From the NCBI GenBank assembly GCA_000708835.1, contig DF237472.1:1-63923 (forward strand): a stretch of 63,923 nt of DNA, in the 5' to 3' direction. Shown one piece after another: positions 1 through 10,748 of this stretch. The position numbers and the translations under genes are program-made. This DNA is from Klebsormidium nitens. Lineage: Eukaryota; Streptophyta; Klebsormidiophyceae; Klebsormidiales; Klebsormidiaceae. The first letter of the stretch is position 1. Every line of letters begins with the position of its first letter. The notes under the pieces are model-generated. The model saw only the letters and a list, made by a program, of their open reading frames with translations, was not told the DNA's origin and did no database searches.

Positions 1-386
1 GATGTTTCATGAAATAAAACATGGACTTCTCCTGCCCCGAGTTGCCGCCCCGGGAGTCCGACATTTTCCGAACGCCGTGTCGTGTGCGGAAAAGTGCTGC
101 TTTCCTGCAAGTAGAGGTGGGAAAAACTCGGGTCTCGTGGTTCGAATCCTCCAAGGTTGCGGGTAGAAGACGAGACTTGTTTGAACATGCTGACGTGGCG
201 CCCACTTAAAGGGCCGGTCTCCTCGTGTTATGGAATCTGCTGCATTCACTTTTGTCAGTTGACGTGGTAAGCTGTAATCGGTCGGCGACTGATGCCATTT
301 CCCATACTATTTCGCTTCGCTCCGGTACGCGGCACTGCTGCGCATTTTCTCGTGCGGATAATAACATAGGGCCCCGAGGGAGCGTC
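1..386. other. Left edge, no gene recognised
   Basis: No convincing exon, RNA gene or repeat was seen. Short overlapping ORFs on both strands lack family similarity and splice context. Confidence 0.4.
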
Positions 387-524
387 CTACTCATCGTCCG
401 GCAAGATGAGCCGCCGCGTAACTGGGACGTCGGCTGAAGGGATGCCGCGCTCCACGACGAGCGCCCGCGCTTCATCGACGATCTGCAGGTCAATCTGGCG
501 GGTCTTGTCATCGTAGCCCGCGCA
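387..524 (-). CDS. Exon-like ORF of unknown identity (possible 3' terminal exon)
   Basis: On the minus strand an acceptor-like CAG precedes position 524. From there an open frame of 45 codons runs to a TAG at 387-389 and ends with the residues LILPDDE. The codons are GC-rich at third positions, like the certain exons in this window, and the peptide is charged and plausible as a protein C-terminus. I do not recognise a family. No upstream exons could be assembled between 525 and 1200, so it could equally be a gene remnant or chance. Confidence 0.25.
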   Translation of the reverse strand, partial: CAGYDDKTRQIDLQIVDEARALVVERGIPSADVPVTRRLILPDDE

Positions 525-1209
525 CTGGGATACTGAGGATTGAAAGCTCGCAATCATTGATTGCGTTTTGCCGGTCGACAAGTATAGGACGGTTAAGAGG
601 CCGACTGCAAGGTCTTTAGGAGGCAATTAAACTTCAAAGCCCTTCGAGCAAGAACAAGCAATCTCAGAACGAATATAACCAAATCGAGAGAACCCAGCGT
701 GCTTAAAACTGCCTTGGGATAACATTATGTTCCTTAAGATGTGCTGCCACCAACCACCATTCAGACACGAAAGTAATTTGAATGGACTCACCCTGCTAGA
801 GTTTGGGGGAAGAGCTCTGCGGGAGGCGCTGACTGATTGTGACCTTAAGGTACCGCGGTGGCCTCCAGATTGCCGTCACGCTCGTGCGGGCACGCACGGC
901 ACTGCCCCAAAAGAGTTTGCTGACTGGTAGGTCCACTGACATCATTGTGCCAACCCTGACGTCACGGGGAAGTTCGAACCGTCCCTGTCGGAGAGCCTCT
1001 GCTGCACCCGGCAGACGGGAGTAGAGTGGGTGTGCCTGCTGTGTAAGGAGCGGTTACTTAAAGTGTGGAAAGTAGAGAGGCAGGGCGACGGTTGGTGAAC
1101 AGCGGGGTGGCCCCCCGGAGTTTAGCACATGCGTCCAGATTCGAGTCGCCAGGTATAGCGACTCAGGTGGTCAAAATACACTTCAATCTCAGTTTGATCA
1201 CTTATTTCA
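525..1209. other. Non-coding stretch, nothing recognised
   Basis: About 0.7 kb between the exon-like ORF and the decayed exon copy. A short cysteine-containing plus-strand frame around 995-1100 was considered, but its upstream frame is closed and no family fits. Confidence 0.4.
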
Positions 1210-1400
1210 GTGTTCGCTTGCGCGGCGTGGCGCTGGCCGGCCATCTCCTTCTTCCGGTCTTTCAAGTTTGGCTTCAAATTCGTCCCAGGATTTGCCTTTG
1301 TCTTCTAGATACCGTAGCCTACGACCGGCATTGCAGTGCATGCATGAAGCAGATATCCGCAGCATTTGCAAAAAAACCTCCCGAGTCGCGACAAGCACCG
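1210..1400 (-). pseudogene. Decayed extra copy of the last exon of the GT106-A gene
   Basis: The minus strand encodes YLEDKGKSWDEFEAKLERPE, which aligns with CIEDKSWDEFQAEVRKWEMS in the true terminal exon at 2144-2419. The DNA around it matches too: GCAGCATTTG, the CTCGTCCCAGGA stretch and GGCCATCTCC against GGACATCTCC. It lies beyond the stop codon in the transcription direction and is not needed by the gene model. It is best explained as a tandem duplicate of the terminal exon that has lost function. It is the same kind of event as the intronic exon-edge copies elsewhere, here at a gene's 3' end. Confidence 0.75.
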
Positions 1401-2143
1401 GCCGCGCGTTGTAGTCCACCATCTTACCACGTTTGAAAAGACCCCAATTAAAAGAGATATGCTCAACGTCCGATATGGCAGATCGCGACAGTCACTCACA
1501 TGCATCTGATGTGGAGCCGCATAGGTCGTAACTCGAGAGTCACTGGCTGGCTGGCTGCATGGCCTGTGACTCTTATTGCATGGACCGCGCTTATGGATCT
1601 ATATCTAACTTGCGCGGCATACAATGCAAGATTGGTACGGTACAATGGGATTAGGGTGCTGATCGATTGCTCAGTGAGCTCCGAGGCTCGCTACCACCTG
1701 GCAACGATTCGGTCGTAGCCGACACGAGGTATGGCAATGCATTGTGAGCCTAGAGCGTGTGGCGGACCAGCCAACCACCTACTACCATCCGCACGATCCG
1801 CACCGTTGTCAAGGCTCACTAAGTTCGGCCAGGTCAATTGCTCGTCAACTATGGAAGGCCACGACAGGATCCAAACTCGAGTAAGCATCGCTCAATGCAG
1901 CAGCGCGGCAATCTCAAGCAAACCAGATACTCGTACCTACTTATTGCGGACATGGTTGAGGCAGCCTAATACTACTTCCTCAATAAGTTTACGTGCATAT
2001 TCTTCAGTTACCTGGCAACCTGTGCTAGCTTCAGTTTTCAACACACCGCTTGCGACCGTCATCTACTGCGTCTACTGCCGAAACATCGCAACTGCTTGAC
2101 CTGGACACAAACCATAATAAACCCGTCTGAGTCTAGCTACGCA
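1401..2143. other. Non-coding stretch 3' of GT106-A
   Basis: About 0.74 kb between the decayed terminal-exon copy and the stop codon of the minus-strand glycosyltransferase gene. It presumably holds the 3' UTR and polyadenylation region. No clear poly(A) signal, exon or repeat was identified. Confidence 0.4.
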
Positions 2144-5100
2144 CTACAGTCCTGACGCTTCTGTGATTTTGACGGCGTTGATCAACGGCGGGCCGCCGGG
2201 CTTTTGGCACATGCAGTCCGGGATTGGGTTGCCGTATATTGCGACTGGGTACGCTTCTCCGCTTCGGTTGCGGGGTCCGCCGGACATCTCCCATTTCCGG
2301 ACCTCCGCTTGAAACTCGTCCCAGGACTTGTCTTCTATACAGGGCATGAGCCAATTGGGCAGCATTTGTGTCTTCTTGAAGCCCTTCCACGTGCGCTCCC
2401 CAGCAATCTGCCACCGCATCTGCAGAGAAGCAAGCATCCTTGAACGCTGTTGTAAAGTACAAATCTGGAAGCGTGATAATTACTGAGCGCGGATTGGGTC
2501 GTGGGCACTGCTTTCCGATATCATTGCCAAGCGAATCTTCAGAAGCCGACAATAATGAGTGCTTAGAGGAATTGAAGCACCTCAAGCCTTTTATCCGCTT
2601 CCAATGGGCTTTACTGATGGACAAAGAGAATCTTGCAGACATCAGTAGGTTGCAATCCTGACCAGCAACTTTTCGACCATTGGCACAAGCTTGTCCAAAA
2701 TCTCCTCCAATGCAGACTATTCGTCGACAACCGATCGCGTCCATCGGCTTTCGTCGAATAATGACTTTCATGACTCGTCGACAGCCAAAAGAAAATCTGG
2801 CGGACTTTACCTGCAACGTCGGCAGAAGATAGCAGTGTCCCAGCACACAGAGTGACTTTTTAGAGAAGTTTTCGCATCTTTTTTTCCCTACAACCAACGA
2901 GCTCTCATGAGATAACTATGGAGAGGATTCCCAAAGTCAGCCTCCACTCAAAATAAAGCGCTTACCTGTCCATGGAACGTCAGCGCCGCCACGTCAGCAT
3001 GCGTCAGCACGTACAAATCGACCGCTGCCATGAAGTTGGACTTGCCCTTCAACTCGGCGAGCTCCGCCGGGGAGAGCAGGCTGCGCTTGGTTTGCAACTG
3101 AGGGAACATCGCTTTGAAGTTCGCCATGTGGTACTCCGCCCGGTAGATCTTTCCCGAGGCCAGGTAGAGGGGCGTGTCGGGGCCGAACCTGGAAGAAAAG
3201 GTGCCACGTCTCAGCTTTGATTGTGGCGGGCAAATCGTGATTAGCTTCAACAGTTTGCATCCATGTTGATGAAGATTGCCTTGAAATATAGTGGGGTACT
3301 CTGCCCGGTACATCTACCCCCCGAGGCCAGGTAGAGAAGCGTGCCGAAGCAGAACCTGGGGAAAGTGTTTGCCAGGTGTCAGCTCTAGATGCGACATCAG
3401 ATGGTCAGAATTTTGGTGATGACTATTCAAGCGTTACTCAGCCGTCTTCGAATTCGCCATGTGTAACCTTGCCCAGTACACTTTCCCGAGGCCAGGTGGA
3501 GAGGCGTGTCGAGACCAAATCTTATGCAGAGACCATGCCAAGTGTAAGCTCAAAAGCTCGACTTACGTTCTCACTGAGAAAGAAGGAGTCACCGAGACAT
3601 CACCCCAGTCCTTGCAAGCAACTCAGCTTTGTCCAACACTCGGAGCGTCAACGTGAACACATCTCTGGCTGCACGGGTTTCTGCGACAGCGTCTCGCGAC
3701 TCCGACGGATACTGCCCGTCCATTCCAGAGGGTTCAGAAACAAGCCGAAAGAAGCAACGAGAACACCCTATGAGGACGGAGAAGCGAACTAGGAACAGAG
3801 ACTCACCCCAAACCTCGTAACCACTTGGCGACTTCTCGCGGCTCCGACGGGCACTGCCCGTCCTTCCGCAGCTGCTCAGCCGTACGGTCCGCCTCGGGCC
3901 ACTTGCGCTCCGTGCGCATCTGGGCGAAGTATGCGGCTTCGGCCTCGCCGCCGCCAAAATCGCAACTAGAGTGGGCCAGCATGTCCTGCAGATTTGGTGT
4001 GTAAAAATCCTTCAGTTTTTGAGGGAAATGAGTGATCGACGAGCGAAAAGCGCTCCGTGCGCATCTGGGCGAAGTATGCGGCTTCGGCCTCGCCGCCGCC
4101 AAAGTCACAACTAGAGTGGGCCAGCATGTCCTGCAAGTTTGGAATGTGCAATTCGTTCAGATCTGGGGCGTAAATAGATTCCCAATGTGCTCCGTATGCA
4201 TCTGGGCGGAGCATGCGGCCTCAATTTCGCCACATCGCCAAAGTCGCAACTAGAGGGGGCCAGCATGTCCTGCACGTGCCAATTTCGAGTTCTTTGGGAA
4301 TCTTGAAATAACCAGGTATTCATACTGAACCGGTTGCATTATGTGCGCGCCTGGGCGTTTACGCGGCCTCCGCTTCGCCAAAGTCGCAACTAGGGTGGGC
4401 CAACCTATCCTGCGCGTTTTGGGGGCTTCAGAAATTGTAACACACGCGTTTCAAGTGCTTATAACATCCTGCCCGGAACATTTGACCAGAAATCCTCACC
4501 TCTTCCAACCGCAGGTGCATCCCCACGAAACGGCCGCCCCCCATCGCTCGAATCTTTTCGACCCGCTTCTTGTCGTCGTAGCCGATACATATTAGTCTCA
4601 TCATCCGACAACATAGAAACAATCAAAACCAAGAAGTGAAATGCAAAGGAGTTACCTCTTCAAACCGCAGGTGCATCCCAACGAAACGCCCACCCCCCAT
4701 CCCCCGCATCTTTTCCACCAGCTTCTGGCCGAACCCGACGACCCGCTCCGAGAAGCGCAATGCATCGTACTTGGCGCGGCACCGCAGCTTCTCGTATTGC
4801 AAGGGCAGGTAGATCGCGAGCGGGTTGTAGAAGCCGAGACGGAACCACGCGACGCGGTGCTCTCTCAGGGCGGGAAGTTCTTCTCGGTAGTAGTCCTGAG
4901 AAAAAAATCACATTCAGATTCGTTTCTTTAGAGGTATGCAGAGGTTTATTTGTTACCTTCTTTTTCCCCACTCCCTCGCCTTTTCACATTTTCTGGACAG
5001 ATTGCGAGCGGGTTGTAAAAGCCGAGCCGGAACCACGCAACGCGGTGCTCTCTCAGGGCGGGTAGTTCTTCCCGGTAGTAATCCTGAGGAAAGAACGGCA

Positions 5101-8100
5101 ATCGTGACAAAGGCTGGAACATTGACGGGGTGAGCTTCTTCCTCACTTCTTCCAACCCTAATCGCTGTTTGTGTACTTGTAACAATAGGTCGCAAACGGA
5201 GAAGCCGAGGTGGAGATAACATCATCGTGTTCATTCAGGGCCGGTGCTTTTTCTTGGTAGTAATCCTGAAAGAGAATCAGCTTCCAGATGTTCCCAACCA
5301 TCTGCCCAGATGAGCAGATCTACGAAGTCTCCACCATGAAATCGCGAGCGGATTTAGAAGCCAAGCCGGAACATGCAACGCGGTGCTCTTTCAGGGCGGC
5401 TTGTTCGTCCCGGTAATAGTCCTGGGATACTTAAAGTTGGAAAACCTCGGAGGGACTCCAACACGGATGAGTTAAGCTTCAGATTCCCCCCAGTCTCGGT
5501 CGCTGTTTGATTGTTTTGGGCCTATATGTGACAACAGGTTTAGAAGCCGAGGCGTCAGCACGCGAAGCGGTGCTCTTTCAAAGTGGGTAGGTTTTCCCGG
5601 GTGATCGTCCTGCGCAACATTTTGAAACGTTCTTCTCACACCCCCCTCTTTCCCCCTTGGCCAACAAAAATTGAGCGGCTTGTGAAAGTATAGGCGGAAG
5701 CCCTTAACATTCCTAACCACCATAACCACGGAATCCTTAACCCCACCTCGGGTTGCCCCAGGTACTGCCGGTTGCCCATGTGCCACATGTCCTCGCTTTG
5801 CAGCTCTTTTGGCATTTCGTCCACGCGCACAATGTTGATCTCCTTGCGCAGCCGGTAGCGGAAGAAGTCCAGGTCGAAGATCTCGGAGAAGCCACTGCAA
5901 AGTGGGAGAGAACGATAAGACAAGGAGCCTTGGATTCTTCGTCGGTGCCTTCTTTTCCTTGCTCAGAAGCCTTACGTATCTTGAGTTCTGTTCAAAGATC
6001 TGCGATACCAAATTGCTGCGGGAAGATACAAGGATGGAAACGGTTCGTCACGTGTCTCATTTCTTTTCTTGCAGTTACTGGAGATTCTAACAAGTGTGTT
6101 ACTCCTTCGGTTTCCAAATCCACCTATTGCTTATCTACTTCATGTATATATAAAAGCCAACGACTCTTTGTGAGAAGACAGCATCAGGTTTCAAAGAAAG
6201 GTATCATCTCGTCTTCCAAAGCTTCGCGATTTGCAAGGATGAGATCTCAGACTCCGGTTCCCTTGTCTTCCTACGCACACTGATAAATGAAACACTTCGT
6301 GGAGGTGGAACATCTCAACCGCCACGTCATGGGAGACATGTTCTACGGCCACGATCTTGCGACCGCTAGTTTCTGCGGCTGAAAGTGCTGAGAAGGCTCT
6401 TCACCTGGCGTCTTTCCAGAACGCGTCGTACTCTAGCTTAGGAACCACCAGCGTCGCGTTCACAATGCGGGCCAGAGTCACTGCGTCGCAGATCTGCAGG
6501 GGGACGAGATGAGGTGAATACTTTGACAATATTTTTCGTTACAGACCCTATTGAAGACACAATGACTCAGGAACGACCAACCGTGTTCTAGCCTCATAGC
6601 AGTACGACCAACGCTTTGCTACTCAGCCTGATGTTTGACTTTATGTTCGCACTGATGTTTGATGAGTTGAAGACAAGTTCGCGAACGATGATGTGCAGAT
6701 CTACAAACATTCGGCAGCTAATCAACCTCGCTACAATCCATGTGTCTGTAGAATGAAGCTTGCAAAGCTGCTATACAGCGACGCCCTCCACTGAATGATT
6801 AGTCAGAAAACGAAGTTGCGGCTGTAAGTTGTTTTCCTAGAGATCCTAAGACTGCAGCAAGAAACAGCCAGTAAAAGGTGGCTCGGAAGTTCGATCATGC
6901 AAGCAATCGTACCAGAGAATTGCTTGCAAACAGTCCCAGGAAACTCCCAGACGGCGCAAAAGACCGTCAGCTCCATCGACGCGTTTCCTGTTGCAGAAAC
7001 CTGGATGTACGATACCTTCGTCCAGCTTTTGCGAGGAATTGCAAAAGGTCGATACTAGGGTCCGATGTTGCTGTAACTGGCGAACGGAAACCCCAAAAGG
7101 CACTTTCCTATGAGAGACTTCAACTTTTTACCTCGAACATCTGCTGGCTGAGGCCCCCATCCAGATTGACCATGATGTACCCGTTGGTTTCGTTGAGCGG
7201 GGTTGCAGCTGCAGAGTAAGACGGATGAGTTCGGTTGTGCGTCGACTTCTACGTTTAGTTAGATCAGTTCCCGGGCTCGAACAAACTAAAACCAGGGTTT
7301 AACAACAGCACGCTGAGCTCCCGAGCCCACCCTACACCCCCTATGCAACCTTACTCAACCCCAAGCAGGACTTGATACAACGTCGCCGCAACTTAATGCA
7401 AAGTGAACACTACTAGGACAAAGCATGCCTGCGGCTACAGGAGCCCATAAAGCTCAACCCGGCCCTGCATCCGTTGTGCGGCTTTCTAGATCGGCATGAT
7501 ATTGCAACCAGGAAAGGTGTCCTCTATCCAAACTTGTGCTTACTCTGTTCGAGATTGACACCCATCTGTTCAAGCTGACGCGCTTCAGCGCACCAACGCT
7601 AACTTTTCAAGGTAGGACCCTGCCAGATCTCTTCATGACGCAAGAGCACATGTGGCAGTGATATCAAGGCGTTTGGATTGGGAGCACATCACTCACGGGG
7701 ATAGTTCTTGGGCCGCTTGATGCAGGGCCGCCAGCCCTCGTCTGGCGGATCGTCCCACAGGTCCTCTGGCGGGTTCGTGGGCTGCAAAAGCGTGAGCGTT
7801 TTCGATGTCCTACTGAGCAACAAACAGCCTGTTGTAACGGCCTATCTCCAACCAGAGTACTCAGCCTGGTAGACTGGCAGCTTGCATTCTTGAGTCTCCT
7901 GAGATTTGCAGAAAGTGAGAACAACTGAGCAACTAGTTTCAATCCTTTGAAAACCAGCGAGACAGTAAGGCTGAATTATTACGTGTAGATTGAGAATATT
8001 GTTCAAGTTGACCATAGCATCTGAACATGTGGGACTCACCAGATCAGTGTCAGGGTTATGGAAGTCCTGCACGGAGAATGCACGTGTCAGAAACTTCGTT

Positions 8101-9638
8101 TCAAGTTCAACCATATTGGATTGTGCAAAGTCTACTCCAAGACAGGTGGAACCACATAATCTACAAAGAGCTGTGAAGCACCTGGCGAATCGGAATGGAA
8201 CATCAAGCTTCCCAAGGATTCTTCCATCCAACACAGCAAACTGCTACTGAGAAGCGGCATGGATTCCCCTGGCCACTCAAAAGTTTCAAGCCTTCAATGT
8301 TTGAAATGGAAGACCAACGAGATGAAATATCCGGTCCATCCAGTGATAAGATCCTTTGTACAGCCTTTGATGTAGATGGATGTGACAAGCACCCGAAAGA
8401 AGAAGCGACCCGCAGCCTTTACAGGCCCATCCCACAATTGATGCGCATGCTCCGCGCGCTCACCTCCGGCACCGGCATCGTTTCCCAGTCCCACCCACCA
8501 GCCTCTCCTTCCGGGGGGGTTTTTGTCACAGCTGCTTCTCCAGTCTCAGCACCCCCCCCTGAACCGTCGGCACCCGTTTCCAGGTCGCTCCGGCCTTCCC
8601 CTTGCGCATTCTCCTGCGCTTCCAAAGTCTCATCCCATTGCACCCGCGCGTCATTCTTTATGGTTATTTGCGACGACTGGCCTTTGCCCTTACCGCCCCC
8701 GACTTTGAAACCGTCCCTGCCGTGCTTGAGCGAAAAGCTGGAGGAGAGAAGAAGGTTCCTGAAAAGGCAGGAGGGAGGCATGGCATTAGCATCTTCAATA
8801 TGGGCACGAATATTGCATTTCAGCGACAGAGACCAAGGCGTCTCGACACCTAAGCATCTAGCTAATAAGTGAAGACAATAATGTGAAGAGCTCTGAAAGA
8901 GGTCACAGAAATGGATTCGACATCTGATGCAGATTGTCGATCGGTTTGGTTTGGATACGCGCCGAAAGAACTGGAGGCCTTTGCACCCGCCCCGTGCATT
9001 TGAAGACAGGGCAGAGAGAGCATCTGCAGAGCTGCTTGTGTTCAGCAGCAAAAGACACTATGATCAAGGTGACAGGATGGCATTGCACTGCACTGATCAT
9101 AAGCAGAACATATGAAGGGATTCATGGAGGCACATGGGCTTCTTTTGGAACTCACATGAGAAGAAGCCCGGCAAAGCGCGCACGTTGCAAAAGACGAAGG
9201 CAATCGTTAGTTAGGAACAGGAAAGGAGCTGTAAGATTCATGTGGTGCAGTGGACTAGCAGAACACAAGTACCACTGCTTCTTTCGACCACCAGCATGAG
9301 TACCAACTGGTTCTAGCAGTGGGTTTCTGGATTCTGCTCAGGATGTCATCATATTTTTTCAGACCCCCCAGCACAACGGGGCATTTTCACTTCACATGCA
9401 TGGATTGTTCCAGACTATCACACAGCATCAGCAAGCAGATGGTCAGCACAAACACATACATAGATCTGCGCTAAAGAACACTCCCGAATAAGCAGAGAGG
9501 TCTTTGTCCGACTCACGTTTCATCAACCTTAGGGCCACCTTTCAAGGCGGGCCTGATGAATGCCAAGCCTGCGCATACGGCGATGAGAAGCAGAATCCGC
9601 CAGCGCCTAGTAAAGCCTCCTTTTGGTCTTGGCGCCAT
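2144..9638 (-). CDS. GT106 family (plant O-fucosyltransferase-like) Golgi glycosyltransferase, paralogue A
   Basis: Exons in transcript order: 9638-9517, 8737-8464, 8066-8040, 7781-7697, 7208-7132, 6493-6405, 5894-5747, 4895-4656, 3985-3807, 3188-2966, 2419-2144. Total 1740 nt, 579 aa, all phases consistent; the 27-nt microexon is the least certain. The start at 9638 gives a short basic tail and a hydrophobic anchor (residues 15-28), as in type II Golgi enzymes, followed by a low-complexity stem. Catalytic-domain landmarks are a DEGWRPC box, DGGLSQQ (about 186-192), NATLVVPKL, HLRFEEDML (about 349-357), CPSEPREVAKWLRGLGF and LYLASG. HLRxE is the family's sugar-nucleotide-site motif. The family transfers fucose or rhamnose to proteins or cell-wall glycans; the acceptor is unknown here. 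The first ATG lies 1.1 kb from that of a divergent paralogue. Most intron positions and phases are shared with it, including the 89-nt exon. Confidence 0.9.
3280..3530 (-). repeat. Two decayed acceptor-side copies of GT106-A exon 10
   Basis: In transcription order these lie upstream of the real exon (3188-2966). Copies near 3285-3360 and 3450-3525 both keep the segment matching CCCGAGGCCAGGT plus the run to the acceptor. Spacing is about 160-167 bp. Both are frame-disrupted and not needed by the gene model. Confidence 0.8.
4026..4425 (-). repeat. Three graded acceptor-side copies of GT106-A exon 9
   Basis: The real exon begins at 3985 with CAG|GACATGCTGGCC. Copies of the intron end and the first ~85 exon bases start near 4130, 4269 and 4409, a period of about 140-145 bp. 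The nearest copy differs from the real exon at only a few positions. The next is clearly diverged. The farthest has lost part of the segment and has ATCCTGCG in place of GTCCTGCA. This is the clearest divergence gradient in the window. Confidence 0.9.
4497..4585 (-). repeat. Donor-side copy of GT106-A exon 8
   Basis: Downstream of the real donor at 4656, the minus strand again encodes MGGGRFVGMHLRLEE followed by GTGAGG. The real exon end encodes MGGGRFVGMHLRFEE. The copy repeats the HLRxE motif segment but is not continuous with the rest of the exon. It is a decayed duplicate on the intron side of the donor. Confidence 0.85.
4990..5620 (-). repeat. Four acceptor-side copies of GT106-A exon 8
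   Basis: The intron upstream of the exon starting at 4895 holds four copies of the acceptor plus the first ~90 exon bases, with acceptors near 5083, 5265, 5421 and 5609 (spacing 156-188 bp). All keep the GTAGT(A/T)...TCCTG core and a GCGGTGCTC(T)...AGGG segment, with growing divergence away from the exon. Confidence 0.85.
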
Positions 9639-10748
9639 TTGGATCCGGAAGCGGGGTCCACCCACGCCAGCACCCTATTAATGAATTCTTACAAGTCAGA
9701 AACTATCACATATTTGCCTCTGCTGTTGCAGCATTTCAGAGATCTGAAGGAACGATGAGACCAACACTTGAAAAATCCCGCACTTTTCGAGTTCCAAGAT
9801 TAAACCTCCAATCTCACTTGTGAACCACCTTCGTCTGCTTGCACAGCCTCCCTAATTTGCAAGCCCAACATGCGCGTTGAATTCGAATTTCGAAGGCTTC
9901 TTGAAGTTGAAGTTGTTCTTGCAAATTCCTCTTGGAATTTGGATTTTGCACCATTGAAATCTGACGTCAGGAATCGGATTCAGGAAGAGCAGTCTTCCAC
10001 AAGATCAAACGAGAGCGGCTTCCATTTCAAGCGAAAAAGGCGCACTCGAGCGGGAATGTTTACAACAACCGTCCGATGGCCAGAATACTGTCGAAGCAAA
10101 CCCATCGCAGCCGTCGGAGGGATACTAACCTGCGCGCGCTGATCGCGCGCTGATTGCTGCAACAGTGCAAGGCAAAACTTCGGACAGAAATTGCAGAAAC
10201 TTAGAAAGCAGAACTATGCTGCACAGGGGCGATGTTGGCAGGTGATTCGAAGGCCCAAGGGTAGGCGCAGCTTGGGACAGCCATTCATGCATACTACTAT
10301 GTAGCCTAGCGCGAGGTATAGGCCAGGATCTAGATCAAAGCCCTTTGTCACTGAGTCGCTGCTTCGATCAAGGGAATGAAGAGAAATATGTGGAGTTCAC
10401 TCCTGCATTGCGCCACTGCATAGCAATACGGAATTATCTTGAGGATCCTAGACAGGCTAGACTGTCTGCAGTAGAAAGTTCCTGTCTGACCAAAGTTCTT
10501 GCTTTTGGGCCCATCTTTCTATCTACCTAGTATGGCAGAGGACAGGGGGCTCAGATTCGGCTTTGGCAGTAAAGGTGCATTAAGCTGGTCATTGCAGTGA
10601 GCATGTTCCTCTGGAAATTACAGACCTTTGATTGTAAGAAAGTCGTCCCTGTGATGCGGGATCCCTCTGAGGCCGATTCGAGACGCTGGCCTCTGAAGTC
10701 CAGACCTTGATTGATCCTTGATCTAGGAAGCATGCTCTGCATTTGAGG
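9639..10748. promoter_or_regulatory. Shared intergenic region of the divergent GT106 pair
   Basis: The two start codons face away from each other across 1110 bp, so both promoters must lie here unless 5' UTR introns extend further. The only structured element I see is a direct repeat of CGCGCGCTGAT at 10133-10143 and 10144-10154. No TATA box or transcription start can be assigned from sequence alone. Confidence 0.5.

Noticed and set aside
130-165. tRNA-like T-arm sequence GGTTCGAATCC
   Set aside because: The flanking bases do not pair to form a T stem and no D or anticodon arm fits upstream.
8195-8872. 225-codon plus-strand ORF
   Set aside because: Antisense to the stem exon and microexon of GT106-A. 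No family similarity.
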